Virus record (IMG/VR): IMGVR_UViG_3300025096_000001
Coordinates: 64,001 to 128,000 of that record
Strand: one strand, 5' to 3'
DNA length: 64,000 bases
From: a virus
The notes beneath the pieces are model-generated. The model saw only the letters and a list, made by a program, of their open reading frames with translations, did not search any database and was not told the origin of the DNA. Each line of letters starts with the position of its first letter. Position 1 is the first letter of the stretch. Positions 39,673 through 47,138 of this stretch are shown piece after piece. A program made the translations under genes and the position numbers.

Positions 39673-39827
39673 GATTTTACCTCTAAATGTTTGTAGTGTA
39701 CATATCTCACCTGACCGTTAGGCCAGAGTACACCAATTAGCGCCTTAGCCGTTTCATGGGTCGATACTACCAGTCTCGGCATATGCCAAAGGCCGCGCGC
39801 AGACACCACCAGATCACCGACTTTCAC
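39657..39827 (-). CDS. Array-family protein (GTG start)
   Basis: 56 aa. MKVGDLVVSARGLWHMPRLV, LIGVLWPNGQVRYVHYKHLE: family plan with a V-L-W-P-N-G strand. Its first 14 nt (GTGAAAGTCGGTGA) also encode the SESR end of the upstream protein. It is followed by a 16-nt overlap with the tiny membrane gene. Confidence 0.75.
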   Translation of the reverse strand: MKVGDLVVSARGLWHMPRLVVSTHETAKALIGVLWPNGQVRYVHYKHLEVKSCRES

Positions 39828-40002
39828 TAACTACCTCGCAGCTTTTACTGTTCCAACGAAGCACAACACCTCTCACCATGACATCAACCACAACAGTGCC
39901 ATCGTCATAATTGGTGACTTTTGTGATAATGCCATCTGCATTGCCTCCATAATAGTCTGGATTAAATTCATTAGTCCACTTTACCAGATCACCTACTTGC
40001 AT
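39814..40002 (-). CDS. Array-family protein
   Basis: 62 aa. MQVGDLVKWTNEFNPDYYGG, DGIITKVTNYDDGTVVVDVM, ending CEVVSESR. The tail is encoded by the ribosome site and start of the next gene (14-nt overlap at both ends). Confidence 0.8.
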   Translation of the reverse strand: MQVGDLVKWTNEFNPDYYGGNADGIITKVTNYDDGTVVVDVMVRGVVLRWNSKSCEVVSESR

Positions 40003-40177
40003 TGATCACCATTAAGTTTCGATCACTAATGATCTCGGATTTACCATCGGACCATTGAACCAGCCACCAAGCGACAGGAACACTATCCATTCCAGTGTTC
40101 TTGACAACGATACCGACAAGAGCCGAAAGGTTAAACATATTGCGCCTGTACTTTACCAGATCACCTATCTTTATCAT
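39989..40177 (-). CDS. Array-family protein
   Basis: 62 aa. MIKIGDLVKYRRNMFNLSAL, VGIVVKNTGM, WWLVQWSDGKSEIISD, ending LMVINASR by overlap with the next start. ATGA junction to the upstream 281-aa gene. Confidence 0.8.
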   Translation of the reverse strand: MIKIGDLVKYRRNMFNLSALVGIVVKNTGMDSVPVAWWLVQWSDGKSEIISDRNLMVINASR

Positions 40178-41019
40178 TTTGTACCTTTTCTCTTGGGGGT
40201 TCTCGATTTCATAATATAGCGTTCTTCCATGAAAATTGTTTCGGGCATGCCCATCGGAAGCAGTTTATATACCTTTGCGCCTTTGGCCGCAGAAGTGACG
40301 GGTTGAGCGTCCACGGCAATAACCACACACGGCACCTTAAAGGCCGCCAGTGGCGCGCCAGCACCGCCCCAGCCCTTACGAGGGGCGCCAGTGCGTAACT
40401 TCACCAGAGAGCCGACAGCGTACAAAGGAGCGGCAAAGTGAGCGGTGATGGCCTTCAGAGCAAATTTGTTCTTAGTCATCTTGTTAAAGGTAGCCAAGTC
40501 AGGTACAAATTCAGCAGATGCATCAAAACTTGCGACCACTGATCCAAAGTAGGATGTGGCGCGGTAGTAGTCGATTGCTACGGCAAAAATGGATCGAGCA
40601 TCATCTTTATCCTCGCGATAATCGGACTGCCATGCATGTAGATCGGCTATAGCTTCATCACTGTGTTCAGCTTCGATCTTCTTGAGTGTTACGATCTGCT
40701 TCTCAGACAATTTACGCCCACCCATGACCTGACCTTGAAGGCTGTTGATGAACCCGCGCGCCCACGACGACGCACCAGTACGCTCACAGACGCGGTTCAG
40801 GCGCTCAAGAGTCTCCTGACCCTTGATAGCATTGGCAGCAAGGGCATCGGGATTGTAGCGTTCCTCAAGGGTCTTGACCCATGACACTCGGCCAGAGGTC
40901 AGAGAACCCTTCCGCTCATAGTAGCGAAGAAGGGAATTAGCAAAATCCTTATCGCGACTGCTAATAGCAGGACTGGCGATAAGGTCTTGAAGACGATGGC
41001 GATATGTGCGGCGAGGCAT
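40174..41019 (-). CDS. Two-part protein with C-terminal array-type domain
   Basis: 281 aa from ATG after AGGAGTTTGCCC. The first 200 residues are helical and Arg/Lys-rich (RRTYRHRLQDLIASP, LSEKQIVTLKKIEAEH). From about 205, LYAVGSLVKLRTGAPRKG, VPCVVIAVDAQPV and YKLLPMG..EERYIMKS repeat the GDLV..VVIAV..plan, i.e. an array-type beta-barrel fused to a helical domain. Function unknown; a nucleic-acid role is suggested by the basic helices. Confidence 0.65.
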   Translation of the reverse strand: MPRRTYRHRLQDLIASPAISSRDKDFANSLLRYYERKGSLTSGRVSWVKTLEERYNPDALAANAIKGQETLERLNRVCERTGASSWARGFINSLQGQVMGGRKLSEKQIVTLKKIEAEHSDEAIADLHAWQSDYREDKDDARSIFAVAIDYYRATSYFGSVVASFDASAEFVPDLATFNKMTKNKFALKAITAHFAAPLYAVGSLVKLRTGAPRKGWGGAGAPLAAFKVPCVVIAVDAQPVTSAAKGAKVYKLLPMGMPETIFMEERYIMKSRTPKRKGTK

Positions 41020-41047
41020 GGGCAAACTCCTTGGTTCTTACTTAGTA

Positions 41048-41101
41048 AGTATACCATAAGGACGATTAAAGATCAATTGGTTTATGTTAAGAGATTGTCA
41101 A
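41048..41101 (-). promoter_or_regulatory. Three-box early-type promoter
   Basis: Box 1 TTGACA (41096-41101), box 2 TTAACA, box 3/-35 TTGATC, then 17 bp and -10 TATACT (41048-41053). Followed by TACTAAGTAAG, a palindrome over the expected start. Spacing of box 2 to box 3 is 8 rather than the usual 9 bp. Confidence 0.75.
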
Positions 41102-41400
41102 GACTGTTCATCTTTAGCTTTACTCTCCGCTTCCAATTCCGCGAGGTCATTAGCTACGTCAGCAACGGTCATTTTTCGGGTCTTCAATCGCTTGTTACTT
41201 TCGCGATTGAGTTTGCCCCATCGTCGGGAATTCTCAGGGTGTTTACACAGGTGTAGATGCTCGATTCCAAGGGCTGAGAGCCTTCTGAGGCTGTTCTGGG
41301 CCGCTTTAAGAGAGTCAGGCTTAGTGAGTACCGATTCGTAGCCTGTGATACGCCCAGCGGCACTCAATTCAACAGTAGTTTGACTTATGTAATACTTCAT
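41098..41400 (-). CDS. Hypothetical helical protein
   Basis: 100 aa. YYISQTTVELSAAGRITGYE beta start, then basic helices (SRRWGKLNRESNKRLKTRKM) and an acidic tail. The stop TGA is part of the TTGACA box 1 of the next promoter. No family recognised. Confidence 0.6.
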   Translation of the reverse strand: MKYYISQTTVELSAAGRITGYESVLTKPDSLKAAQNSLRRLSALGIEHLHLCKHPENSRRWGKLNRESNKRLKTRKMTVADVANDLAELEAESKAKDEQS

Positions 41401-41402
41401 AT

Positions 41403-41492
41403 TTATCGACCCTCATAGAAAGCGGCGACGGGAAGGCACGCGAGCGCGAGTACCCAAAGTGAAGTGGTGATAATAGCGGCGATTGTGAACAT
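41403..41492 (-). CDS. Tiny membrane protein
   Basis: 29 aa behind AAGGAGATATATCT: one TM helix (MFTIAAIITTSLWVLALACL) and a short tail. Leader gene of the operon. Similar single-helix micro-proteins recur in this region. Confidence 0.55.
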   Translation of the reverse strand: MFTIAAIITTSLWVLALACLPVAAFYEGR

Positions 41493-41521
41493 AGATATAT
41501 CTCCTTACTTGATATGCTATC

Positions 41522-41576
41522 ATTATACACGAAAAATGGGGGAAAGTCAACAACTAAGTTGTCAAGTGAATGTCAA
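41522..41576 (-). promoter_or_regulatory. Three-box early-type promoter
   Basis: TTGACA-5-TTGACA-9-TTGACT-17-TATAAT (41576 down to 41522). The box2-box3 linker ACTTAGTTG is identical to that at 45.4 kb. Confidence 0.85.
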
Positions 41577-41612
41577 GAGTTCAAACCCTCGAAAGAAAAG
41601 TTTAACGCACCC

Positions 41613-42914
41613 TTAGCTGTCGATAGCTATGATGCGCTCGTTGGTTGAGAAGTAGGGGCGCGCGGCGTATGCCTTGGTTGTCATCCACATCCTTTGACAC
41701 TTGCTGGCAATAGGCTTCGGCGCGCAAAGATCGGTCAGGACTATATGACCGTCAAAGCCTTGTGCGTTGACGTACTTGGTTGGAGCATCGAAGCATGTAC
41801 CACCAGTCAGAACGCGCTCGGTTTTCTTGTTTTGGCCTTTCTTCCAAGTATATACCTTATCCTCGGCTACGCGCGTATCAAAGGGGATCACGGTAAACTC
41901 CGCGATTTCGGCCAGTTTGTTCAACTCAGAAAAGAAGGCCGAGAGCATCTGATCATCCACCGATCCAGACTGGTCGATGCTGATAGCGATCTTGGCTTGA
42001 CGGCGTACGCGCTTGCCTGCATGGATGCGAGGGAAACGCTTGTTAAGGCGGCGAGGCGTCGAGGTCTTATCGGCGCGCTGGCTGGTCTTGACGAAGTATC
42101 GGAGTACCTTGCGCCAATCTACCTTAGTAGAGATACGATCAAGGATGTCGGAGCGCATACTATGAGACACCGATCCCCAATTGCGCGTCTTTTCGGCTTC
42201 TTCGGCGGCTTGCTTGACAGCTTCTTTCAATCGCTCTTTAGCAATTTCTTGAGTGGTTCCATCTACTTCACCAAATTCTTCATGTGAATCAAAAGAATCA
42301 GCCCCATCAAACGGGTCGCCGTTGCCTTGACCTTGGCCTTGACCTTGGCCTTGGCCGGGTTCACCCTCGCCATCCTGTTGGCCATCAGTACCATCACCGT
42401 CGCCTTGCTGGTCTTCCATATCCTTCAATGCTGCCAAGTACCACTCGTAAGACTTGCCAGCGGGCAAGTGAGCGAAGGGGCCTTCACATGGAAAAACACC
42501 CTGCATCGGTTGACCATCATACATGATCGGGCCGGGATCTGAGGCACTTGGTAATTTTCCCTTCATCTCAGGTAGGCCATTGATAGCAAGATCCATCGCG
42601 ATGTTATCAATACGTTGAAGCCCATCAATCGGCTTGCGACCAGTCACATGCTCAAGGATGATATGATAAAACTCGTGCATTAGAACGCCCAATTTGTGTT
42701 CATCGCTCAACTGGCCCATGAAGTCAGGGTTATAGAGCAACTCAAATTGGGCTGTGTGCGGGTTTACGCGCACACCAGCCGTAGGCAGCGATGTGCATGC
42801 AGTCTTGTCGATGCGACGAGACAGGGCGGCAAAGAACGGCTCACGCATAAGCAAGCGTGCTGTGTGCATATTCAAGTTGAATGGGGCGGCTGGTTTGTTG
42901 GCTTCGTCGGTCAT
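41613..42914 (-). CDS. VWA-like metallopeptidase-domain protein (DUF2201-type)
   Basis: 433 aa. The N-terminal domain has a zinc-peptidase-like motif LMHEFYHIILEHVTGR (HExxH, near residue 79). A Gly/Gln/Asp low-complexity linker (GQGQGQGQGQGNGD, from a CAAGGC/T-type repeat) lies near 190-200. The C-terminal VWA-like domain has MIDAS IDQSGSV near 315 and HIVLTDLCAP. Such proteins pair with MoxR ATPases, as here (43246-44328), to form a chaperone or metal-insertion machine. DNA here looks more GC-rich than in neighbouring operons, hinting at acquisition. Confidence 0.88.
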   Translation of the reverse strand: MTDEANKPAAPFNLNMHTARLLMREPFFAALSRRIDKTACTSLPTAGVRVNPHTAQFELLYNPDFMGQLSDEHKLGVLMHEFYHIILEHVTGRKPIDGLQRIDNIAMDLAINGLPEMKGKLPSASDPGPIMYDGQPMQGVFPCEGPFAHLPAGKSYEWYLAALKDMEDQQGDGDGTDGQQDGEGEPGQGQGQGQGQGNGDPFDGADSFDSHEEFGEVDGTTQEIAKERLKEAVKQAAEEAEKTRNWGSVSHSMRSDILDRISTKVDWRKVLRYFVKTSQRADKTSTPRRLNKRFPRIHAGKRVRRQAKIAISIDQSGSVDDQMLSAFFSELNKLAEIAEFTVIPFDTRVAEDKVYTWKKGQNKKTERVLTGGTCFDAPTKYVNAQGFDGHIVLTDLCAPKPIASKCQRMWMTTKAYAARPYFSTNERIIAIDS

Positions 42915-42939
42915 GCTGATCTCTCCTGATTACTTAGTA

Positions 42940-42995
42940 AGTATACCATAAAAACAGGGGGTTGGTCAAGGGGTTTCTTGTCAAGAGTATGTCAA
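42940..42995 (-). promoter_or_regulatory. Three-box early-type promoter
   Basis: TTGACA (42990-42995)-5-TTGACA-9-TTGACC-18-TATACT (42940-42945), followed by TACTAAGTAA. Box 1 supplies the TGA stop of the upstream gene. Confidence 0.85.
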
Positions 42996-43246
42996 GTGTC
43001 TTTTACGTCATACTCTGCGGCTATCTCAAATTCTGTAAGGTTTAACTCAGCACCAGTAGCAGGGTTGACAACGCGATAACGAAGCCGTGTTCCCTTCTGA
43101 GAGCCGTATCGAGGTATGCCGGTGTCAGACACCTCTAAGACCACGTGCGGCTTCTCAGAGCCTTCGGCGCGGCTCCTAAAGATCAAGTCTCCCCTTTGGA
43201 GATCCCTGACCCTTGGGAGTGCCATTCTGCTGGCGATTCGGCCCAT
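42992..43246 (-). CDS. SH3/KOW-like array-family protein
   Basis: 84 aa, ATG overlapping the MoxR stop (TAATG) with GGAGGTAACCAGTA upstream. RDLQRGDLIFRSRAEGSEKP, HVVLEVSDTGIPRYG, RYRVVNPATG. Placed between MoxR and a promoter, so it belongs to the MoxR operon. Confidence 0.65.
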   Translation of the reverse strand: MGRIASRMALPRVRDLQRGDLIFRSRAEGSEKPHVVLEVSDTGIPRYGSQKGTRLRYRVVNPATGAELNLTEFEIAAEYDVKDT

Positions 43247-44328
43247 TACTGGTTACCTCCGAGAATTTCAACAAGGTGTTCTGACACTGATTGACCGCTC
43301 GCAGTCGTCGCCTTGTGGAGCGCGATGGTGTTATCAATCTGATCGGAGTCTCCGATCACAGTCCATAGCTTCATAGCTACCTCGGAAGGCAAGGTTACAA
43401 AGTATTCCGCGACGTTGGTGATCTGGCTCTCGGTCAGAATTTCAGCGAATACCTTGCTCGCTTCCATCTTTTCGATCATCGCAGCATGGTCGTTGATACC
43501 CCAATTTGAGGTCTTTTCAAGTTGCCCATTGTCTACAAGGTCTTCGATGGTTACTTGCCATTCGTACTTTTCAACAAAGTCGCGCAAAGCTACCGCACCC
43601 TCAAAGCCGACAAACGACGTTGCAAGGTTGAATAGAAGATCGCGATCACCATCTTCACCAAAGACACCAGCGGGAGTCACGGTATCATTAAACCGCTTCC
43701 AGCTACGGCGGGATGGGTAAACCTTGTTAGGCTCAAAGTCGCCAACATGCTCAAGGTGAGCGCGGTTCTGGTTGATGAAATCCCACAAGATCCCATCAAC
43801 GTTATCCTGCGCCCACTTCAACCAATCTTCGGTGGAAGGCTCCACATCGAAGACTGTCCAGCGATCCAATTCGGCAGGGTCCATTTCACCCACCTGATAT
43901 TGAGCGCCATGCTCACCACCATTGACAGCGGCGATGATCAGAGTCTCAGGGTGAAGGTGCCAGCCGTTGATCTTGCGGCTGTCAGTCAACTCAAAGAGGC
44001 CCTGACGGACTTCCTGAGTCGCGCGGTCCACTTCATCGAGGAATAGCACCACTGGTTGCTCACAAGCGGTCACAAGCCAATCAGGGGCGTTCCAAGTGGT
44101 AGCCTTGCGGCCATTAATTTCGGTGTCAGCCGTATCAGGCAGACCAAGAAGATCACCCTCTGTCATCTGTGAGGCGCGGCGTTCTACCACGGGCAGATCA
44201 CGGACCTTAGCAGTCTGATAGACTACTTCGGATTTACCGACACCGTGACGACCACGAATAAGCACGGGCAATTTGGCGTTGAGGATATGGGGGACTACGG
44301 ACGTGAAGGTTGCGAAATCGACGGACAT
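43246..44328 (-). CDS. MoxR-type AAA+ ATPase
   Basis: 360 aa. Walker A IRGRHGVGKSEVVY near residue 27, Walker B PVVLFLDEVDRATQEVRQGL near 94, sensor-1 ETLIIAAVNGG, arginine-finger region SRRSWKRFND. The MoxR subgroup is indicated by the helix-2-like insert and the adjacent VWA partner gene downstream. Likely acts with that partner, possibly remodelling a host or viral complex. Confidence 0.9.
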   Translation of the reverse strand: MSVDFATFTSVVPHILNAKLPVLIRGRHGVGKSEVVYQTAKVRDLPVVERRASQMTEGDLLGLPDTADTEINGRKATTWNAPDWLVTACEQPVVLFLDEVDRATQEVRQGLFELTDSRKINGWHLHPETLIIAAVNGGEHGAQYQVGEMDPAELDRWTVFDVEPSTEDWLKWAQDNVDGILWDFINQNRAHLEHVGDFEPNKVYPSRRSWKRFNDTVTPAGVFGEDGDRDLLFNLATSFVGFEGAVALRDFVEKYEWQVTIEDLVDNGQLEKTSNWGINDHAAMIEKMEASKVFAEILTESQITNVAEYFVTLPSEVAMKLWTVIGDSDQIDNTIALHKATTASGQSVSEHLVEILGGNQ

Positions 44329-44369
44329 GTGATTCTCCTAAAAGGGTTCTCTCTCTAACTTACTTAGTA

Positions 44370-44424
44370 AGTATACCATAAGAGCAGGTAAAGGTCAACA
44401 GGTTTATTGTAAAGTAAATGTCAA
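44370..44424 (-). promoter_or_regulatory. Three-box early-type promoter
   Basis: TTGACA (44419-44424)-5-TTTACA-9-TTGACC-17-TATACT (44370-44375), then TACTAAGTAAG. An additional TTGACA at 44431-44436 holds the upstream stop codon, so four boxes occur here. Confidence 0.85.
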
Positions 44425-44432
44425 GGGATTTG

Positions 44433-45305
44433 TCAAGCATCATAAGCGTTAACTGGGAGGCCAAGTTCCTCGCGCAACTGGCTATGCCAGCAGTCACGGT
44501 CATACCCTCTAAAATCCCACGGGCGCTCGTCTGAGGTTGGAAAGACCTCCTTAATCGGGCGGGCGTCTTCAAGCCAGCCAAGGGGCGCTGGGGCCGTTAT
44601 ACCAGTGGGTAAGATTGTCTTAAACTTTGTCGCGTCACTATCTGGAAGCAACTGGTGGAGTGGGATGTTGCCCAGCGTATTGGCGTGATAATTTTTAATG
44701 CCCTTGATCTGATCGTTGGTCTTGGTCTGAATCACGCGCGCTGTGGGGCTGTAAGCATCAATGCCATGCCACTCTACGCCAGTCACCAGCGCCGTAACCG
44801 TGTACTTGCCATAATCACCAGAAGACCTATATCCTTGCTGATCAGCAACGATCAACGTTCCGATCCCTATTCCAGTTTCCTTATAATTCTCAAGCCATCG
44901 GCTGCGTACTTGTGCAGTGCGCTTAGTCCAGATCAGGTAGTCATTCTTTACGTTCTGGCAAACTCGGCGCGTGTGGCCGCGATGTTCGCAATAGCCACAC
45001 TTCATCTTCTTCATGCGTTCGGCTTTAGCTGCCTTGTTCGTTACTTTCTGGCCAGTCGCAAGATCGATCTTGGTGCGCTTGAGGTAACCTTCGCGCGCTC
45101 TTTCGGCGCGTTTTTCGTGCCATTCAACATTCCATGAACGATCTTCGCCGCCCAATTCAGTTTCGGATTTTGTGCGGTAAAGTTCGGCATTCTTCTTCTC
45201 ACTCTCAAACGTTTTCTTCAATTGAAGCGTGAGTTCAGGACACTTGCGTTTGTTGTGTCCACGTTGGTAGCAGTGTGAGCAGGTGACGGTTCCAGACCAT
45301 GACAT
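44433..45305 (-). CDS. Two-zinc-knuckle (CCHC) protein
   Basis: 290 aa. Two CCHC knuckles: CSHCYQRGHNKRKC near residue 9 and CGYCEHRGHTRRVC near 103, separated by a basic helix (KRTKIDLATGQKVTNKAAKA). The remainder has an SH3-like segment (IGIGTLIVADQQGYRSSGDY, VTALVTGVEW). Probably binds single-stranded nucleic acid. Ends with TGA inside a TTGACA box. Confidence 0.75.
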   Translation of the reverse strand: MSWSGTVTCSHCYQRGHNKRKCPELTLQLKKTFESEKKNAELYRTKSETELGGEDRSWNVEWHEKRAERAREGYLKRTKIDLATGQKVTNKAAKAERMKKMKCGYCEHRGHTRRVCQNVKNDYLIWTKRTAQVRSRWLENYKETGIGIGTLIVADQQGYRSSGDYGKYTVTALVTGVEWHGIDAYSPTARVIQTKTNDQIKGIKNYHANTLGNIPLHQLLPDSDATKFKTILPTGITAPAPLGWLEDARPIKEVFPTSDERPWDFRGYDRDCWHSQLREELGLPVNAYDA

Positions 45306-45353
45306 AATGTTTTCTCCAGTGGAGGGGTGATTGATTTCTCTAACTTATGATCT

Positions 45354-45408
45354 ATTATCTCATATGCGAGAGCGAAAGTCAACAACTAAGTTGTCAAGCA
45401 AATGTCAA
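45354..45408 (-). promoter_or_regulatory. Three-box early-type promoter
   Basis: TTGACA (45403-45408)-5-TTGACA-9-TTGACT-17-GATAAT (45354-45359). Drives the zinc-knuckle gene. Confidence 0.85.
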
Positions 45409-45557
45409 GAAGCATTTACTAACTGCATGTATTCAATGGCGACTTTGTTGCCATTGTGAAGTTTAACGAACCTGCCGGTTTCTCTACTGCCCCACATTTC
45501 CACGATGATGCTGTGATTTCTATGGTATCTGTCATATACCAGATCACCGACTTTCAT
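45405..45557 (-). CDS. Array-family protein
   Basis: 50 aa. MKVGDLVYDRYHRNHSIIVE, GRFVKLHNGNKVAIEYMQLV, ending NAS because its TGA lies in box 1 of the next promoter. Start overlaps the upstream stop (ATGA). Confidence 0.75.
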   Translation of the reverse strand: MKVGDLVYDRYHRNHSIIVEMWGSRETGRFVKLHNGNKVAIEYMQLVNAS

Positions 45558-45748
45558 ACTTCCACCTTTATTAGATCATATTCCCACATTCGATCGCTAA
45601 TGCCGCCACAAGTCCACCGCACCCTGAATGCATCGTTGTCGGCTGTGCTTGTCTTGCCGCTGACCTCTGCCAAGATAAGACCAAGCAACGGGCGTTCTGG
45701 CTCCACGTCACGCAAATATACTGCTTTTACCAAATCACCGACTTTCAT
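45554..45748 (-). CDS. Array-family protein
   Basis: 64 aa. MKVGDLVKAVYLRDVEPERP, LLGLILAEVSGK, FRVRWTCGGISDRMWEYDLI: complete family plan. ATGA junctions on both sides. Confidence 0.8.
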   Translation of the reverse strand: MKVGDLVKAVYLRDVEPERPLLGLILAEVSGKTSTADNDAFRVRWTCGGISDRMWEYDLIKVEV

Positions 45749-45954
45749 GCTTCTACCTCGGTCATATACTTTAACAGACCCCGATCAATGATCGTCGACG
45801 CAGGAGCGCCAACCTTCAAGATCCTGTGATTCTCAACGATCACACCGTCATCGCGATGAATAAAATCCTCACCAAGATATATTGCCAGCGTTCCATCTAA
45901 GCCGCTGCGCGCCAAGCCCCAACCTTCAAATTTATACATCTTACCTATTTGCAT
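45745..45954 (-). CDS. Array-family protein, divergent
   Basis: 69 aa from the ATG in the array junction. MQIGKMYKFEGWGLARSGLD, GTLAIYLGEDF, NHRILKVG. GDLV is replaced by GKMY but start, overlap and length fit. Confidence 0.65.
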   Translation of the reverse strand: MQIGKMYKFEGWGLARSGLDGTLAIYLGEDFIHRDDGVIVENHRILKVGAPASTIIDRGLLKYMTEVEA

Positions 45955-46105
45955 TGATGACCTCCACAAACTGAATCATGTGACTATCGAGAACACAGAC
46001 CTTTCCAGCTTCGGTAAAGCTGATCGTGTGATCGGCCGCTTCATCAATCTCGATAATGATGCCTTGACCATAATAATCGTCATAAATCAGATCACCGACC
46101 TGCAT
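45941..46105 (-). CDS. Array-family protein
   Basis: 54 aa. MQVGDLIYDDYYGQGIIIEI, ISFTEAGKVCVLDSHMIQFV, tail EVINANR from the 14-nt overlap with the next start. Confidence 0.8.
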   Translation of the reverse strand: MQVGDLIYDDYYGQGIIIEIDEAADHTISFTEAGKVCVLDSHMIQFVEVINANR

Positions 46106-46259
46106 TGATAACCTCCAACAATAGACCAGACTCGATTTTAGGTCTGTCTTCATCTGTCCACATCACCCACACATCGGCAGGCTTTGCCCATCGCTTTTTG
46201 CAAGCGCCCATAACAAGACCAACTGATCCCCGAAACCTCACCAGATCACCGACTTTCAT
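46092..46259 (-). CDS. Array-family protein
   Basis: 55 aa. MKVGDLVRFRGSVGLVMGAC, DVWVMWTDEDRPKI, tail LLEVINAGR. 14-nt overlaps at both ends. Confidence 0.82.
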   Translation of the reverse strand: MKVGDLVRFRGSVGLVMGACKKRWAKPADVWVMWTDEDRPKIESGLLLEVINAGR

Positions 46260-46389
46260 TATCTGCCTCCATAGAATCGAGAAAGGCGTTCCAATGTTTC
46301 CAAGGGAATACCGCAAGGGCAGCGACACCGAGAATAGGCAAAAGCCAAATTCCGTTGTCGAGTAGAATGATTTGCCAGTCGTTGAGCAT
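46246..46389 (-). CDS. Small membrane protein
   Basis: 47 aa behind GGAAAGGTGTAC. TM helix GIWLLPILGVAALAVF. Its C-terminal DNESR is produced by the 14-nt overlap with the next array gene, although the protein itself is unrelated to the family. Confidence 0.6.
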   Translation of the reverse strand: MLNDWQIILLDNGIWLLPILGVAALAVFPWKHWNAFLDSMEADNESR

Positions 46390-46414
46390 GTACACCTTTC
46401 CTTGATTGTTCCTT

Positions 46415-46469
46415 ATTATCTCATAAGCGAGAGAGAAAGTCAACAGGTTTCTTGTCAAGTAAATGTCAA
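46415..46469 (-). promoter_or_regulatory. Three-box early-type promoter
   Basis: TTGACA (46464-46469)-5-TTGACA-9-TTGACT-17-GATAAT (46415-46420). Box 1 contains the upstream TGA. Confidence 0.85.
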
Positions 46470-46666
46470 GGGATTCTAATATCTTTAACGAACATGAGTC
46501 CGCTACTCTTTTCGGTTTGTGCGTTGGGGGTGTTCGTCCACAAAACTTTAACGTCGGTGTTGCCGGTATACTTTCCAACCTCAACGATCAGACCAACATT
46601 GACAGATAGACCTTTACGCCATCGTGCAGCTTGAAAGGCATATGTCACCAGATCACCCGGCTTCAT
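46466..46666 (-). CDS. Array-family protein
   Basis: 66 aa. MKPGDLVTYAFQAARWRKGL, SVNVGLIVEVGKYTG, VKVLWTNTPNA, LMFVKDIRIP. ATGA junction to the upstream gene; last gene of its operon. Confidence 0.8.
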   Translation of the reverse strand: MKPGDLVTYAFQAARWRKGLSVNVGLIVEVGKYTGNTDVKVLWTNTPNAQTEKSSGLMFVKDIRIP

Positions 46667-46989
46667 GCTTCAAGTGTCCTTAAATTAACATCGAGACTAT
46701 AGCCCCAATCATTATCCCAAGTCAATTCGCTCCACTTTGCAAAAATGGCCCACAAATCGACGCGAGACATAGCCCGCAATTTATCGTGATCCCATTCGAT
46801 AATTGTGATTTCTTCTGACGCCGTTAGAAATTGCTTTGAGCGTATTACAGACTCGGCCGCTTCTTCGTCGTCAACACCCAAAAAATCCAACACATCGCCA
46901 ATAGCGGCCAGTGCTGCACCCTTTTCAGTCAGGTGGACCGACGAAAACATTTCACCTTCATGCTGACCCATCAATACCCATACTTTCAT
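46663..46989 (-). CDS. Hypothetical protein
   Basis: 108 aa from ATG overlapping the upstream TGA. MKVWVLMGQHEGEMFSSVHL then helical EKGAALAAIGDVLDFLG, EEAAESVIRSKQF and EITIIEWDHDKL. Resembles small phage alpha-beta proteins that start with (K)VWVL; function unknown. Confidence 0.6.
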   Translation of the reverse strand: MKVWVLMGQHEGEMFSSVHLTEKGAALAAIGDVLDFLGVDDEEAAESVIRSKQFLTASEEITIIEWDHDKLRAMSRVDLWAIFAKWSELTWDNDWGYSLDVNLRTLEA

Positions 46990-47138
46990 CACCCTATCAC
47001 CTCAAATGCAGCTTTGTTCGCCCACATCTTATGGTTTGTTTTTTGGCTGACCACCAACACAGTATCGGCAATCTCATCAAGTGCAATCCATTTACTGTGA
47101 TTGCCCCACATTCTAAGTAATGATCCAACTTCAATCAT
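46989..47138 (-). CDS. Array-family protein, divergent
   Basis: 49 aa. MIEVGSLLRMWGNHSKWIAL, TVLVVSQKTNHKMWANKAAF, ends EVIG. TAATG junction upstream and TGATG downstream support it. Confidence 0.65.
   Translation of the reverse strand: MIEVGSLLRMWGNHSKWIALDEIADTVLVVSQKTNHKMWANKAAFEVIG

Noticed and set aside
41694-42287. 197-codon plus-strand ORF
   Set aside because: Antisense to the VWA-metallopeptidase gene, whose frame carries clear motifs; an open frame is expected in this GC-richer stretch.
42327-42360. CCTTGACC/CCTTGGCC repeat as promoter boxes
   Set aside because: It contains CTTGAC-like strings on the plus strand but encodes the Gly-Gln linker of the VWA protein and lacks a -10 box at the right distance.
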